This document shows positions 1 to 8,467 of a stretch of DNA of 13,972 nt, one piece after another (the stretch's first letter is position 1; every line of letters starts with the position of its first letter). The notes below the pieces were generated by a model. The model did not search any database, was not told the DNA's origin, and was given only the letters and a program-made list of their open reading frames with translations. Origin of the DNA: Gemmatimonadota bacterium (lineage in GTDB: Bacteria > Gemmatimonadota > Gemmatimonadetes > Longimicrobiales > UBA6960); the NCBI GenBank assembly GCA_019347995.1, contig JAHWKH010000018.1, positions 1-13,972 on the forward strand, in the 5' to 3' direction. The translations under genes and the position numbers were made by a program.

Positions 1-1791
1 TCCGATCTGCGCCAGACCGTGCTCGAAGGCTGGAACCGCCGCGAGAACGTCGACGGCCGGGTCTACCACGTGATCGAGACCGACAACGGCGAGCGCTACG
101 TGCGCGCGTGGTTCGCGGCGGTCGCGGAGAAGATCGATCGGCCGCGCGAGGTCGCGGAGGACGAGCCGTGGGTGCACGTGGATCTCGGCGAGCAGACCCT
201 CGTGCTCTACCGCGGCGACATGCCGATCTACGCCACGCTGGTGGCGCACCAGGTGGCGTACATCCTGGAGGACGCGGGCGCGCGCCTGGTCTTCTGCTCC
301 ACGAAGGAGCAGATGGACAAGGCGCTCGAGGCGTGCCGGAGCTGCTCGGCCGACGTACGCGTGGTGGTCTTCGACGAGGTGGGCCCCACGCCCGACGGCG
401 TCGTCACGTGGAGCCGCTTCCTGGCGCGCGGCGAGGCACGCATGGCCAGCGTGAGCGGCGAGGAGTTCCGCGCCTCCGCCACCCGGCCCCGCCCCGAGGA
501 CGTCGCGACCCTCCTCTACACGTCGGGGACGACCGGCGACCCCAAGGGCGTCATGCTGACCCACGACAACCTCTACTCCAACGTGGAGGCGGCGTCGCGG
601 GCACTTCCCATCACGGAGGACGACGTCACCCTCTCGTTCCTCCCCCTCTCCCACGTGCTCCAGCGGATGGTGGACTACCTCCTCTTCTCCCGGGGGTGCA
701 CCATCGCCTACGCCCACGCCATCGAGACGGTGGCCGACGATCTCAGGATCGTGCGCCCGACGGTGGTGGTCAGCGTGCCTCGCCTCTACGAGAAGGTCTA
801 CAACAAGGTGATGGAGGCGGAGGGGCTCAAGGGCAGGCTGGTCCATTGGGCCCGGGAAGTCGGCACCCGCTGGGCCGAGGATCGGCTCCAGGGCCGCCAG
901 CCCGGTGCGCTCACCCAGGTCGCCTGGGCTTTGGCCGACAGGCTGGTCTACAGGAAGATCCGCGCGGGCGTGGGCGGCCGGCTGCGCTACTTCGTCAGCG
1001 GCGGCGCTCCGCTGGAGCCCGACATCGCGCGCTTCTTCTACTCCGTCGGGCTCCCCGTCCTCGAGGGCTACGGGCTCACCGAGACGAGCCCGGTGACGAA
1101 CGTGAACACGCCCGACGACATCTGCATCGGGACGGTGGGCAAGCCCGTGGCGGGAACCGAGATCAGGATCGCCGACGACGGCGAGATCCTGGTGCGGGGG
1201 CGCCAGGTCATGAAGGGCTACTACCGGCCCGAGGACACCGCCGAGGCGTTCGACGAGGAAGGGTGGTTCCGCACCGGGGACATCGGCGAGCTGGACGTCG
1301 ACGGCTTCCTCAGGATCACGGACCGCAAGAAGGACATCATCGTGACGGCGGGAGGCAAGAACGTGGCGCCCCAGCCCATCGAGAACCGCCTGAAGACCCA
1401 CCCGCTGGTGGAGCAGGTGGTGATGGTGGGGGACAAGCGGAAGTTCGTGGCGCTGCTCCTCGTTCCGTCCTTCCCCCAGCTCGAGTCCTGGGCGCGCGCG
1501 CAGGAGATCGACTGGAGCGACAGGCGCGAGCTCCTCCGCGAGCCACGGGTCCAGGACCACGTGGCGAAGGAGATCTTCGCCCACGTCGGTGAGCTCGCGT
1601 CGTACGAGAGCCCCAAGAAGATCGGACTGCTGGAGAAGGAGTTCACCATCGAGGACGGCACGCTGACGCCGTCGCAGAAGGTACGGCGCCGGGCGGTGCA
1701 GGAGCGCTACCGGGGCCTCATCGACCGCTTCTACGCCGAGGAGAACGTGGATGAGGCCGTCTTCGTGGACCACGGGGGTGCCGAAGGGTGA
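1..1791 (+). CDS. Chimeric reading frame: L,D-transpeptidase start fused to a long-chain acyl-CoA synthetase (5' partial)
   Basis: The frame is open from base 1, so its start may lie outside the window; the first internal start is GTG at 19 (590 aa, numbering used here). Residues ~51-75 (WVHVDLGEQTLVLYRG, then IYATLV) match the beginning of a YkuD-type L,D-transpeptidase domain, but its HGxxx...SHGC catalytic half is absent. From residue ~76 (AHQVAYILEDAGARLVF) the protein is a long-chain fatty acid:CoA ligase of the ANL adenylating family. It has the P-loop LLYTSGTTGDPKGVMLTH (165-182), YGLTETSP (351-358), GWFRTGD (415-421), DRKKDIIVTAGGKN (435-448) and a C-terminal TPSQKVRRR lysine motif. 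This part would activate fatty acids to acyl-CoA via acyl-AMP at the membrane. The ligase lacks roughly its first 95 residues, so this protein is probably not a working ligase or transpeptidase as read. Family assignment of the ligase part is firm; whether the fusion is real is open. Confidence 0.85.
   Translation, partial: SDLRQTVLEGWNRRENVDGRVYHVIETDNGERYVRAWFAAVAEKIDRPREVAEDEPWVHVDLGEQTLVLYRGDMPIYATLVAHQVAYILEDAGARLVFCSTKEQMDKALEACRSCSADVRVVVFDEVGPTPDGVVTWSRFLARGEARMASVSGEEFRASATRPRPEDVATLLYTSGTTGDPKGVMLTHDNLYSNVEAASRALPITEDDVTLSFLPLSHVLQRMVDYLLFSRGCTIAYAHAIETVADDLRIVRPTVVVSVPRLYEKVYNKVMEAEGLKGRLVHWAREVGTRWAEDRLQGRQPGALTQVAWALADRLVYRKIRAGVGGRLRYFVSGGAPLEPDIARFFYSVGLPVLEGYGLTETSPVTNVNTPDDICIGTVGKPVAGTEIRIADDGEILVRGRQVMKGYYRPEDTAEAFDEEGWFRTGDIGELDVDGFLRITDRKKDIIVTAGGKNVAPQPIENRLKTHPLVEQVVMVGDKRKFVALLLVPSFPQLESWARAQEIDWSDRRELLREPRVQDHVAKEIFAHVGELASYESPKKIGLLEKEFTIEDGTLTPSQKVRRRAVQERYRGLIDRFYAEENVDEAVFVDHGGAEG
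229..246 (+). other. Putative fusion junction between unrelated genes
   Basis: Upstream of about base 243 the translation follows an L,D-transpeptidase (IYATLV, where relatives continue SSG or STG). From base 244 it follows an acyl-CoA synthetase (AHQVAYILEDAG, which relatives precede with VYPTLP). The two families share a Y-x-TL pattern exactly here, so a short near-identical stretch such as ctac-cacgctg could have joined them by recombination or by misassembly. The breakpoint is inferred from protein family patterns and is good to within some 15 bases. Confidence 0.6.
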
Positions 1792-2126
1792 GCACCGACG
1801 TGCGCGTGGTGCTCATGACGGCGCCGGACCGGGAGACGGGTGAGCGGCTGGGCCGCGCCCTGGTGGAGGAGCGGCGGGCGGCCTGCGCCAACGTGATCCC
1901 CACCGTCACCTCCATCTTCTGGTGGGAGGGCGCGGTGGAGCGGGCGGAGGAGGTGCTGGTGGTGCTGAAGACGCCTGCCGCGCAGGTGGCGGCGCTGGTG
2001 GAGCGCGCGGTGGAGCTGCATCCCTACGACGTGCCCGAGGTGCTGGCTCTTCCCGTCGAGGCGGGCCACCCGGCCTACCTGGCGTGGGTGCGCGAGGAAT
2101 CCGGCGGGGCGGGGGCCGGACGATGA
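1788..2126 (+). CDS. cutA: CutA1 divalent-cation tolerance protein
   Basis: 112 aa, the usual CutA1 length. The family landmarks are all present: AACANV (31-36), SIFWWEG (42-48), the E-V-L-V-V-L-K-T strand (55-62), HPYDVPEV (78-85) and YLAWV (97-101). CutA1 proteins form very stable trimers with a ferredoxin-like fold resembling PII signalling proteins. They have been linked to copper and other divalent-metal tolerance, though their biochemical role is still uncertain. The GTG start overlaps the TGA of the preceding acyl-CoA synthetase frame by four bases (GTGA), suggesting translational coupling. The last ~10 residues (ESGGAGAGR) are a short glycine-rich tail without family meaning. Family assignment is confident; a metal role here is by homology only. 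Confidence 0.93.
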   Translation: MSTDVRVVLMTAPDRETGERLGRALVEERRAACANVIPTVTSIFWWEGAVERAEEVLVVLKTPAAQVAALVERAVELHPYDVPEVLALPVEAGHPAYLAWVREESGGAGAGR

Positions 2127-3115
2127 GCTCCCGACACCGCCGCAGGCGAGAGCGGCCGCCCATTGAAGGGGTCGGCGACGGCGCGGCCAGCCAGGGAGAG
2201 CTCCTGGACAGCGCGGAGCCGGGCGCCGGACAGCCGGGGATCGACGCCCGGGGCGGCGATCAGGGGGACGGGGAGCGGCGGGACGGGAAGCCGCGGGAGG
2301 GAGAGCCGCGGGACGGTGAGGCGCCTGAGGGAGAACCGCGGGACGGTGAGGCGTCGCGGGAGGACCCGCCGCCCCCCGAAGAACCGGGAGACGCGAATCG
2401 CGACGGTCCGGTGGAGTTCGAGATGGTCGGCGGGAGCGAGCGGCAGGGCGAGGGCGGCGTGGAGCCCGCTCCGGCTCCGCGGCCGACCGGGCCCGCGGCC
2501 CAGAAGCTGGCGCGGGCCCGGGAACTGGTGAAGGAGCGGCGGGTGGAGGAGGCCATCGCCCTCTACCGTGAGATCCTCCACGAGGCTCCGCAGAACCTCA
2601 AGGCCCGCAACAACCTGGGCGTCCTGCTGGAAGAGGCCGGATCTCCCCGGCTGGCCCTCGAGCAGTTCGAGGCGGCCCGGGAGCTGGAGCCGGAGAACAT
2701 CGAGGTCCTCACGAACACGGGCTCGGTCCTGGCCGTCCTGGGCCGCTACGACGAAGCTGAACGGGAGCTTCGGCGCGCGCAGCGCCTGGAGCCGGACAAC
2801 GTGGCGGTGCGGGCCAACCTGGGCGTGCTGCAGTTCCGCCGGGGGCTCTACGCCCAGGCCGAGGTCGAGCTGCGCTGGGTGTGCGAACGGGACGCGGACC
2901 ACGGCCCGGCCCACTTCTACCGGGGCGAGGCGCTGAACCGCCTGGGGCTGGTCGAGCCGGCCCTGGAGGCCCTGGAGCGGGCCGTTCATCTCCAGCCGAA
3001 CAACGCACGGGCCTACTACACGCTGGGCATCCTGTACGACCGCAAGCACCTCCCAGTGGAGGCGCAGGCCATGTACCGTCGCGCGCGGGAGCTCTCCCGC
3101 CCCGCGAGCCCGTGA
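2123..3115 (+). CDS. TPR-repeat protein with a charged, repetitive N-terminal region
   Basis: 330 aa. The ATG at 2123 overlaps the cutA stop (ATGA). The same frame is open further upstream but only as antisense-like low-complexity sequence, so this start is preferred. Residues 1-125 are probably disordered: a basic start (MSSRHRRRRERPP), then Gly/Glu/Arg/Asp/Pro-rich sequence containing two tandem GEPRDGEA units. Residues ~126-325 form about six tetratricopeptide repeats, seen as recurring patterns such as NLKARNNLGVLLEEAG, NIEVLTNTGSVLAVLGRYDE, NVAVRANLGVLQFRRG and NARAYYTLGILYDR, with Pro at repeat ends (EPEN, EPDN, QPNN). There is no signal peptide or membrane segment, so it is likely cytoplasmic. 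TPRs bind partner proteins. Its place between cutA and the macro/transglutaminase/ABC genes suggests an adaptor, which is inference. The partner is unknown. Confidence 0.85.
   Translation: MSSRHRRRRERPPIEGVGDGAASQGELLDSAEPGAGQPGIDARGGDQGDGERRDGKPREGEPRDGEAPEGEPRDGEASREDPPPPEEPGDANRDGPVEFEMVGGSERQGEGGVEPAPAPRPTGPAAQKLARARELVKERRVEEAIALYREILHEAPQNLKARNNLGVLLEEAGSPRLALEQFEAARELEPENIEVLTNTGSVLAVLGRYDEAERELRRAQRLEPDNVAVRANLGVLQFRRGLYAQAEVELRWVCERDADHGPAHFYRGEALNRLGLVEPALEALERAVHLQPNNARAYYTLGILYDRKHLPVEAQAMYRRARELSRPASP
2297..2353 (+). repeat. 30-base tandem repeat inside the TPR gene
   Basis: Two copies of a 27-base stretch (2297-2323 and 2327-2353) differ at one base and sit 30 bases apart, encoding two GEPRDGEA-type decapeptides. 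Weaker degenerate copies lie just upstream (around 2268-2296; GERRDGKPREG). The period is a multiple of three, so copy-number change would keep the frame. Confidence 0.8.
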
Positions 3116-3657
3116 CGTCCATCCGCATCCGCCGGGGCCGCCTGGGCGACGCGGCCACCGAGGCGGTGCTTCGGCCGGTGCGCTCCGATCTCGCCGCCGT
3201 CACCGCCGCCGGCCGCGAGGTCGGCCTGGACGCCGGCGCGGACGTGGTCGAGCGCCTCGCGGGGCTGGGAGAGGTGCCCGTGGGTGGCGCCGTGGTGACG
3301 CCGGGCGGGAAGCTGGCCGCGGCCTTCCTCATCCACGTCGTCGTGCAGGCACCGGACCAGCCGATGACGGAGACGACGGTACGGCGGGCGCTGGTGAACG
3401 GGCTGAGGCGGGCCAGGGAATGGGGCATCGCGTCGCTGGCCCTTCCGCCGCTGGGAGCCGGCGCCGGCAGCCTGGAGCCCGAGCGCTGGGCGCGGCTGGT
3501 GGTGGGCGTGCTGCGCGAGCACGGGAGCGAGGGCGGCGATCCGCGGGAGGTGGAGATCGTGGTGGAGACGCCCTACGAAGAGGAGCTCTTCGAGGGAGAA
3601 GTCCGTGCGGGCGACGCCCCGGACGAGGAAGGCCGGCAGAAGACGGGAGAGTCATGA
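3112..3657 (+). CDS. Degenerate macro-domain-like protein
   Basis: 181 aa from a GTG that overlaps the TPR gene stop (GTGA). The layout follows a macro (ADP-ribose-binding) domain: an RIRRGRLGD start (5-13) like the usual xGDI strand, VPVGGAVVTPG (55-65) like the family CxxGEAVxTxG segment, the FLIHVVV strand (72-78) like YVIHTVGP, a helix with R-A-L-V-N-G-L (92-98), and LALPPLGAGAGSLEPE (109-124) like the SIAFPAIStGxxGyP loop. The canonical NAAN(S) motif and the Gly-rich GGGV loop are missing; the matching place reads RPVRSD (21-26), followed by a short linker. Binding or hydrolysis of ADP-ribose is therefore doubtful. The last ~30 residues are acidic and probably disordered. No signal peptide is visible. 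Its coupling to the TPR and transglutaminase genes suggests a shared process. The macro call rests on pattern likeness and needs a profile search. Confidence 0.65.
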   Translation: MTSIRIRRGRLGDAATEAVLRPVRSDLAAVTAAGREVGLDAGADVVERLAGLGEVPVGGAVVTPGGKLAAAFLIHVVVQAPDQPMTETTVRRALVNGLRRAREWGIASLALPPLGAGAGSLEPERWARLVVGVLREHGSEGGDPREVEIVVETPYEEELFEGEVRAGDAPDEEGRQKTGES

Positions 3658-5242
3658 GCCGACGGATCGTGGGAACCCTGGTGGTGGTGGCGTGGCTGGG
3701 CATGGTGGGGTGGCAGGTCCGCCGCGCGTACTTCCAGCCCGAGCTGGCCCAGCTGGCCGAAGCCGCCATGGCGCTGGCGCCCGGGGTGAGCTTCTACACG
3801 CTGAGCATGGGCCAGCGGACGGTCGGCCAGGCCACCTCCCGTCTCGACACGGTGCCCGACGGATTCGTCCTCGAGGACGTCATGGTCCTCGAGCTTCCGG
3901 CCCTCGGCCAGACCGGCTCGGCGGTGGTGCGCAGCCGGGTCTCGCTGACGCCGTCGCTGGTCATGGAGAGCTTCTCCTTCTCCCTCGACTCGGAGGTGGG
4001 CCGCTTCGAGGCCGAGGGGGAGCTCGGCGCCGACTCGACCCTCCACGTGACCATCCGCTCGCAGGGCACGACCCAGACCCTCGAGTTCCGCGTCGCCCAG
4101 CCTCCGGTCTTCAGCGCCGCCGTCCCCATCCGGGTGGCCATGGGCGGAGACCTGCGGGTGGGGAGCCGCGTGCGGCTTCCCGTCTTCGACCCCTCCACGC
4201 TCTCCACGCGCACCGTCGAGGTCCACGTCCTGGAGCGCGAGACGGTGATCGTTCCCGACAGCGCCGCCCTGGACCCGGTGAGCCAGCGGTGGGAGCCCGC
4301 GCGATACGATACGATTCCCGCCTGGAAGCTGGCCCAGCTCTACGGCGGCGTCTCGGTGGAGAGCTGGGTGGACGACGACGGGAGGGTGCTGCGCTCGTCC
4401 TCTCCCCTCGGCTTCTCCATGGAGAAGACCGAGTACGAGCTGGCGCGCCAGGACGTGGAGCAGGCCCGCCTCGCCGGCCTGGCCGGGGGGGGCGCGGTGG
4501 ACGAGGACGTGATCCTCTCCACGGCGGTGGCCAGCGACGTGGACCTGGGCGCCACCACCGCCTGGCGCGAGATCCGATTCCGCCTCTCGGGCGTGGACCT
4601 CGAGGGATTCGAGCTGGAGGGCGGGCGGCAGACGCTCCTGGGCGACACGCTGGTCGTGCGCCGCGAGGACTGGGACGCCCTGGAGCCCGGCTACCGACTG
4701 CCGTACAAGCGCATGGATCTGGCCGACGCGCTGGAGCCCGAGCCGCTCATCCAGAGCGACGATCCGCGCATCATACGCCACGCCCGCTCCATCACCGCGG
4801 CGCGGGCGGACTGGAGCCCGGATCCGCGCCACGTGGCGGCGCAGCTCACGCGCTCCGTCTACGGAAGCCTCGCGAAGTCGGTGACCTTTTCGATCCCCAG
4901 CGCCGTGCAGGTGCTGGAGACGCGCCGGGGCGACTGCAACGAGCACACCGCGCTCTACGTGTCGCTGGCGCGCGCGGTGGGCATCCCGGCGCGCATCGCC
5001 GCGGGGCTGGTGTGGACGTCGCGCGGGGGGGACGCCTTCTACTACCACGCCTGGCCGGAGCTCCGGCTCGGGCACCCCGACGTCGAGTGGGTCCCCGTCG
5101 ACCCGACGCTCGGCCAGTTCCCCGCCGACGCGGCCCACATCCGCTTCGTCGTCGGCGGCCTGGCGCAGCAGGTCGACATCGTGAGGCTCATCGGACGCCT
5201 GGAGATCGACGTCCTGGAGACGCTTCCGGTAGAGGTGGCGCA

Positions 5243-5246
<4 letters not shown>
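3654..5246 (+). CDS. Membrane-anchored transglutaminase-like (papain-fold) protein
   Basis: 530 aa; the ATG overlaps the macro-like gene stop (ATGA). Residues ~5-22 (IVGTLVVVAWLGMVGWQV) after SRR form a signal anchor, placing the rest outside the inner membrane. A long beta-rich region (~40-370) has no recognised family. The C-terminal ~130 residues are a transglutaminase-core domain with a complete triad: Cys428 in RRGDCNEHTALYV, His465 in FYYHAWPEL and Asp483 in WVPVDPTLGQFPAD. The core is preceded by the typical helix (HVAAQLTRSVYGSLAKS) and contains ARAVGIPARIAAGLVW. Bacterial members act as cysteine proteases, amidases or cross-linking enzymes on proteins, peptides or peptidoglycan. The ABC ATPase starts inside its stop codon, so it is probably made with that exporter and may process or guard what it moves. 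The catalytic domain call is strong; the reaction and substrate are unknown. Confidence 0.88.
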
Positions 5247-6057
<811 letters not shown>

Positions 6058-6061
<4 letters not shown>

Positions 6062-7752
6062 GCACGCGCCAGGCGTCGCTGGCCTGGATCCTGGGACCCA
6101 AGGTGCGCACCCGCATCAACCGGGCCCGCTCCGACGAGGGTCGCCTGTTCAAGGCGCTCATGCTGGGCTTCGTGGGGCTGTTCTTCTGGGCCCTCATCTT
6201 CGCCGTGATCTTCCGCATGCTCCTCTATTTCCGGGGCACGCAGGGCATCGGCGACCTCCTGGCGGCCAAGCTGCTGGGCCTGGCGTTCCTCACCTTCTTC
6301 ACCCTGCTGCTCCTCTCCAACATCATCACGGCGCTGTCCACGTTCTTCCTGGCCGACGACCTGGAGCTCCTGGTGGCGGCGCCCGTGGACGCGGTGCGCG
6401 TGTACGGCGCGCGTCTCGTGGAGACGCTGGTGGACTCGTCCTGGATGGTTGCGCTCCTGGCCGTGCCCCTGCTCGCCGCCTATGGCGTCGTATACGGCGG
6501 CGGGCCGCCGTTCTACCTGCTGGCCGTGGCGACCCTGGCGGCATTCCTGGTCGTCCCGGCGGTCATCGGCTCGGCGGCCACGCTCCTGCTGGTCAACGTC
6601 TTCCCGGCCCGCCGGACCCGCGATCTCCTGGCCCTCGTCGGGCTGCTCACGGCGGCGGGCGTCGTGGCGCTCCTCCGCTTCGTGCGGCCGGAGCGCCTCA
6701 TGCGGCCGGAGGAGTTCCGCGATCTGGTCGACTTCATGGCGGTCCTGCGCACCCCCACCTCGCCCTGGCTCCCCTCCGAGTGGGCGTCCGCCGCCCTCAT
6801 GTCCCAGCTCCGGGGCTTCTTCGATCCGTTCCCGTTCCTGCTCCTGTGCACCACGGCCGCGGCCTTCGTGGTGCTGGGCGCGTGGGGCCACGCCCGCTGG
6901 TACCAGGGCGGCTTCACCCGGGCGCAGGAAGGGGCGGAGAAGAAGGCGGGGCGCCGGCGCTCGCGGTTCCTGGAGGCGGCGCTCGCGCGTGCCACCCCGA
7001 GCACCCGGGAGCTGGTGGCCAAGGAGGTGCGCCTCTTCTTCCGGGACGCGACCCAGTGGTCCCAGCTCATCCTCCTGGGCGTGCTGGTGGTGGTCTACGT
7101 GTACAACATCAAGGTCCTGCCCCTGTACACGGGGGAGCAGGTGTCCTTCTTCCTCATCAACGTCATCTCGTTCCTCAACCTGGGGCTGGCGGGCTTCGTG
7201 GTGGCCGCCATCGCGGCGCGCTTCGTCTTTCCGGCCATGTCGCTGGAAGGCCGCATGATGTGGCTGCTGCGTTCCTCTCCGCTGGACGTGCGCGCGCTCT
7301 TCTGGTCCAAGTACTGGGTGGGCACGCTGCCCCTGCTGCTGGTGGCGCTCCCCCTCATCGTCGGCACCAACCTGATCCTCTCGGCCTCGCCGCTGGTGCT
7401 CGCGCTCACCACCGTCACCATGATCGGCATCACGCTGGCGCTCACGGCCATGGCCCTGGGGTTCGGGGCGCTGTTCCCCAATTTCGAGACGGAGAACCCG
7501 GCCGAGATCCCCACCTCGTTCGGCGGGCTGATGTTCATGATGGCGGCCACCACCTACCTGGCCGGCGTGGTCATCCTGGAGGCGTGGCCCGTCTACCTCT
7601 TCCTGTCGGCCCGCTTCCAGGGCGGCGGGGAGGCGAGCCCCCCTCTCGTGCCGTTGGTGCTGGGGGTCTCGGGCGCCGCCGTCCTCACGGCCCTGGCGAT
7701 CTGGCTGCCTCTGCGGGCGGGCGTGCGCAAGGTGCGCCACGCGGAAGCCTGA
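6058..7752 (+). CDS. ABC-2-type exporter permease, putative ABC exporter family
   Basis: 564 aa, starting at a GTG within the ABC ATPase stop (GTGA). It is very hydrophobic, with about 11-12 membrane spans in two halves. Spans of the first half fall near 35-57, 72-97, 126-147, 150-180 and 188-206. After one near 258-276 a basic cytoplasmic stretch (277-335, EKKAGRRRSR) joins the halves. Spans of the second half fall near 336-352, 362-392, 418-440, 445-473, 488-515 and 528-552. Both halves carry a similar cytoplasmic coupling segment: DLELLVAAPVDAVRVYGARL (101-120) and GRMMWLLRSSPLDVRALFWS (398-417). This matches the large permeases that pair one-to-one with an ABC ATPase, sometimes annotated as putative ABC exporter. 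With the ATPase it should form the transporter; whether it acts as a pseudo-dimer is inference. Family confidence is good; the substrate is unknown. Confidence 0.88.
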
Positions 7753-7766
7753 GGGTCCGCGGCGCC

Positions 7767-8417
7767 GTGTACGCCCTCTGCACCGGCTCGGGGAAGGACG
7801 CCACCCTCGCCCTCCACAGGGCGCGCGACGCCGGGCTCGACGTGGGCGTCGGGCTCAACCTCCACGACGCGGCCTCGGGGCGCGTCGCCTTCCACGGCAC
7901 CCGCGCCGCGCTGGTGGAGGCCCACTGCCGGGCCCTGGGCCTCGAGCCCCTGCTGATCCCGGTGGAGGCCGGCGCCTTCGAGCCCAGGTTCGTCGAGGCC
8001 CTGCGGGAGCTTGCGGAGCGGGGCGCGCGGGGCGTCGTCTTCGGCAACGTCCATCTCGCCGACGTGCGCGCCTGGTACGAGGAGCGGGTACGCGCCGCGG
8101 GGCTGGAGCACGTGGAGCCGCTGTGGGGCGAGCCCCCCGCCGACCTGGTCCGCGACGTGGTTCGCCTCCGGTACCGCGCGCTGGTGGTGAGCGTGGACCT
8201 GGAGCAGGGCCGACCGTCCTGGCTGGGCCGCGAGCTGGACGACGCCCTGGTGGCCGAGATGGAGGCCCACGGCGCGGACCCGTGCGGAGAGCGCGGGGAA
8301 TACCATACATTCGTGCATGACGGGCCCGCCTTCTCCTCCGCCGTGCCAGTGGCGCGAGGGGACGAGGTGGAGATGAAGGGGCACCGTCTGTTGGATCTGG
8401 TTCTGCGGACGACGTGA
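7767..8417 (+). CDS. Dph6/DUF71-type ATP pyrophosphatase (diphthine-ammonia ligase-like)
   Basis: 216 aa from GTG 7767, 14 bases after the permease stop, with GAGG at 7751-7754 as a possible ribosome site. A CTG at 7749 would make another 4-base overlap but is a rare start. It belongs to the adenine-nucleotide alpha-hydrolase (PP-loop) superfamily: ALCTGSGKDATLALHRA at the N-terminus, VVFGNVHLADVRAWYEERV (90-108), EPLWGEP (117-123) and the diagnostic C-terminal CGERGEYHTFVHDGP (173-187). In archaea and eukaryotes this family amidates diphthine on elongation factor 2. Bacteria do not make diphthamide, so the bacterial substrate is unknown and the archaeal name should not be transferred. Relatives usually read SGGKDS in the PP-loop; here it is GSGKDA, a shifted version that keeps the Gly-Lys-Asp core. 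Cytoplasmic. The family call is strong. Confidence 0.88.
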   Translation: MYALCTGSGKDATLALHRARDAGLDVGVGLNLHDAASGRVAFHGTRAALVEAHCRALGLEPLLIPVEAGAFEPRFVEALRELAERGARGVVFGNVHLADVRAWYEERVRAAGLEHVEPLWGEPPADLVRDVVRLRYRALVVSVDLEQGRPSWLGRELDDALVAEMEAHGADPCGERGEYHTFVHDGPAFSSAVPVARGDEVEMKGHRLLDLVLRTT

Positions 8418-8432
8418 TCTCACAACTCGCCC

Positions 8433-8452
8433 GACGGCCCCCCCCGGCCGTC
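8433..8452 (+). other. GC hairpin ahead of the TerB-like gene
   Basis: A perfect 7-base inverted repeat, gacggcc (8433-8439) and ggccgtc (8446-8452), flanks a loop of six C. There is no following T-run, so it is not a standard intrinsic terminator. It lies between the ATP pyrophosphatase stop and the ribosome site of the next gene, where it could attenuate read-through or protect an RNA end. Confidence 0.5.
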
Positions 8453-8456
8453 CGCC

Positions 8457-8460
8457 GGAG
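8457..8460 (+). promoter_or_regulatory. Ribosome-binding site that decides the TerB-like start
   Basis: GGAG lies seven bases before ATG 8468. It favours that start over GTG 8414, which overlaps the previous stop (GTGA) but would add an arginine/proline-rich 18-residue leader translated straight through the hairpin at 8433-8452. Confidence 0.55.
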
Positions 8461-8467
8461 ACGCGAC

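Noticed and set aside
2297..2353. Tandem repeat as an origin iteron or CRISPR-like array
   Set aside because: There are only two good copies, in frame within a coding region and with a period that is a multiple of three; protein-level repetition explains it.
3605..5242. Upstream extension of the ABC ATPase frame through the transglutaminase gene
   Set aside because: The extension is Arg/Gly/Pro-rich and overlaps the transglutaminase in another frame. ATPase similarity starts only near 5294.
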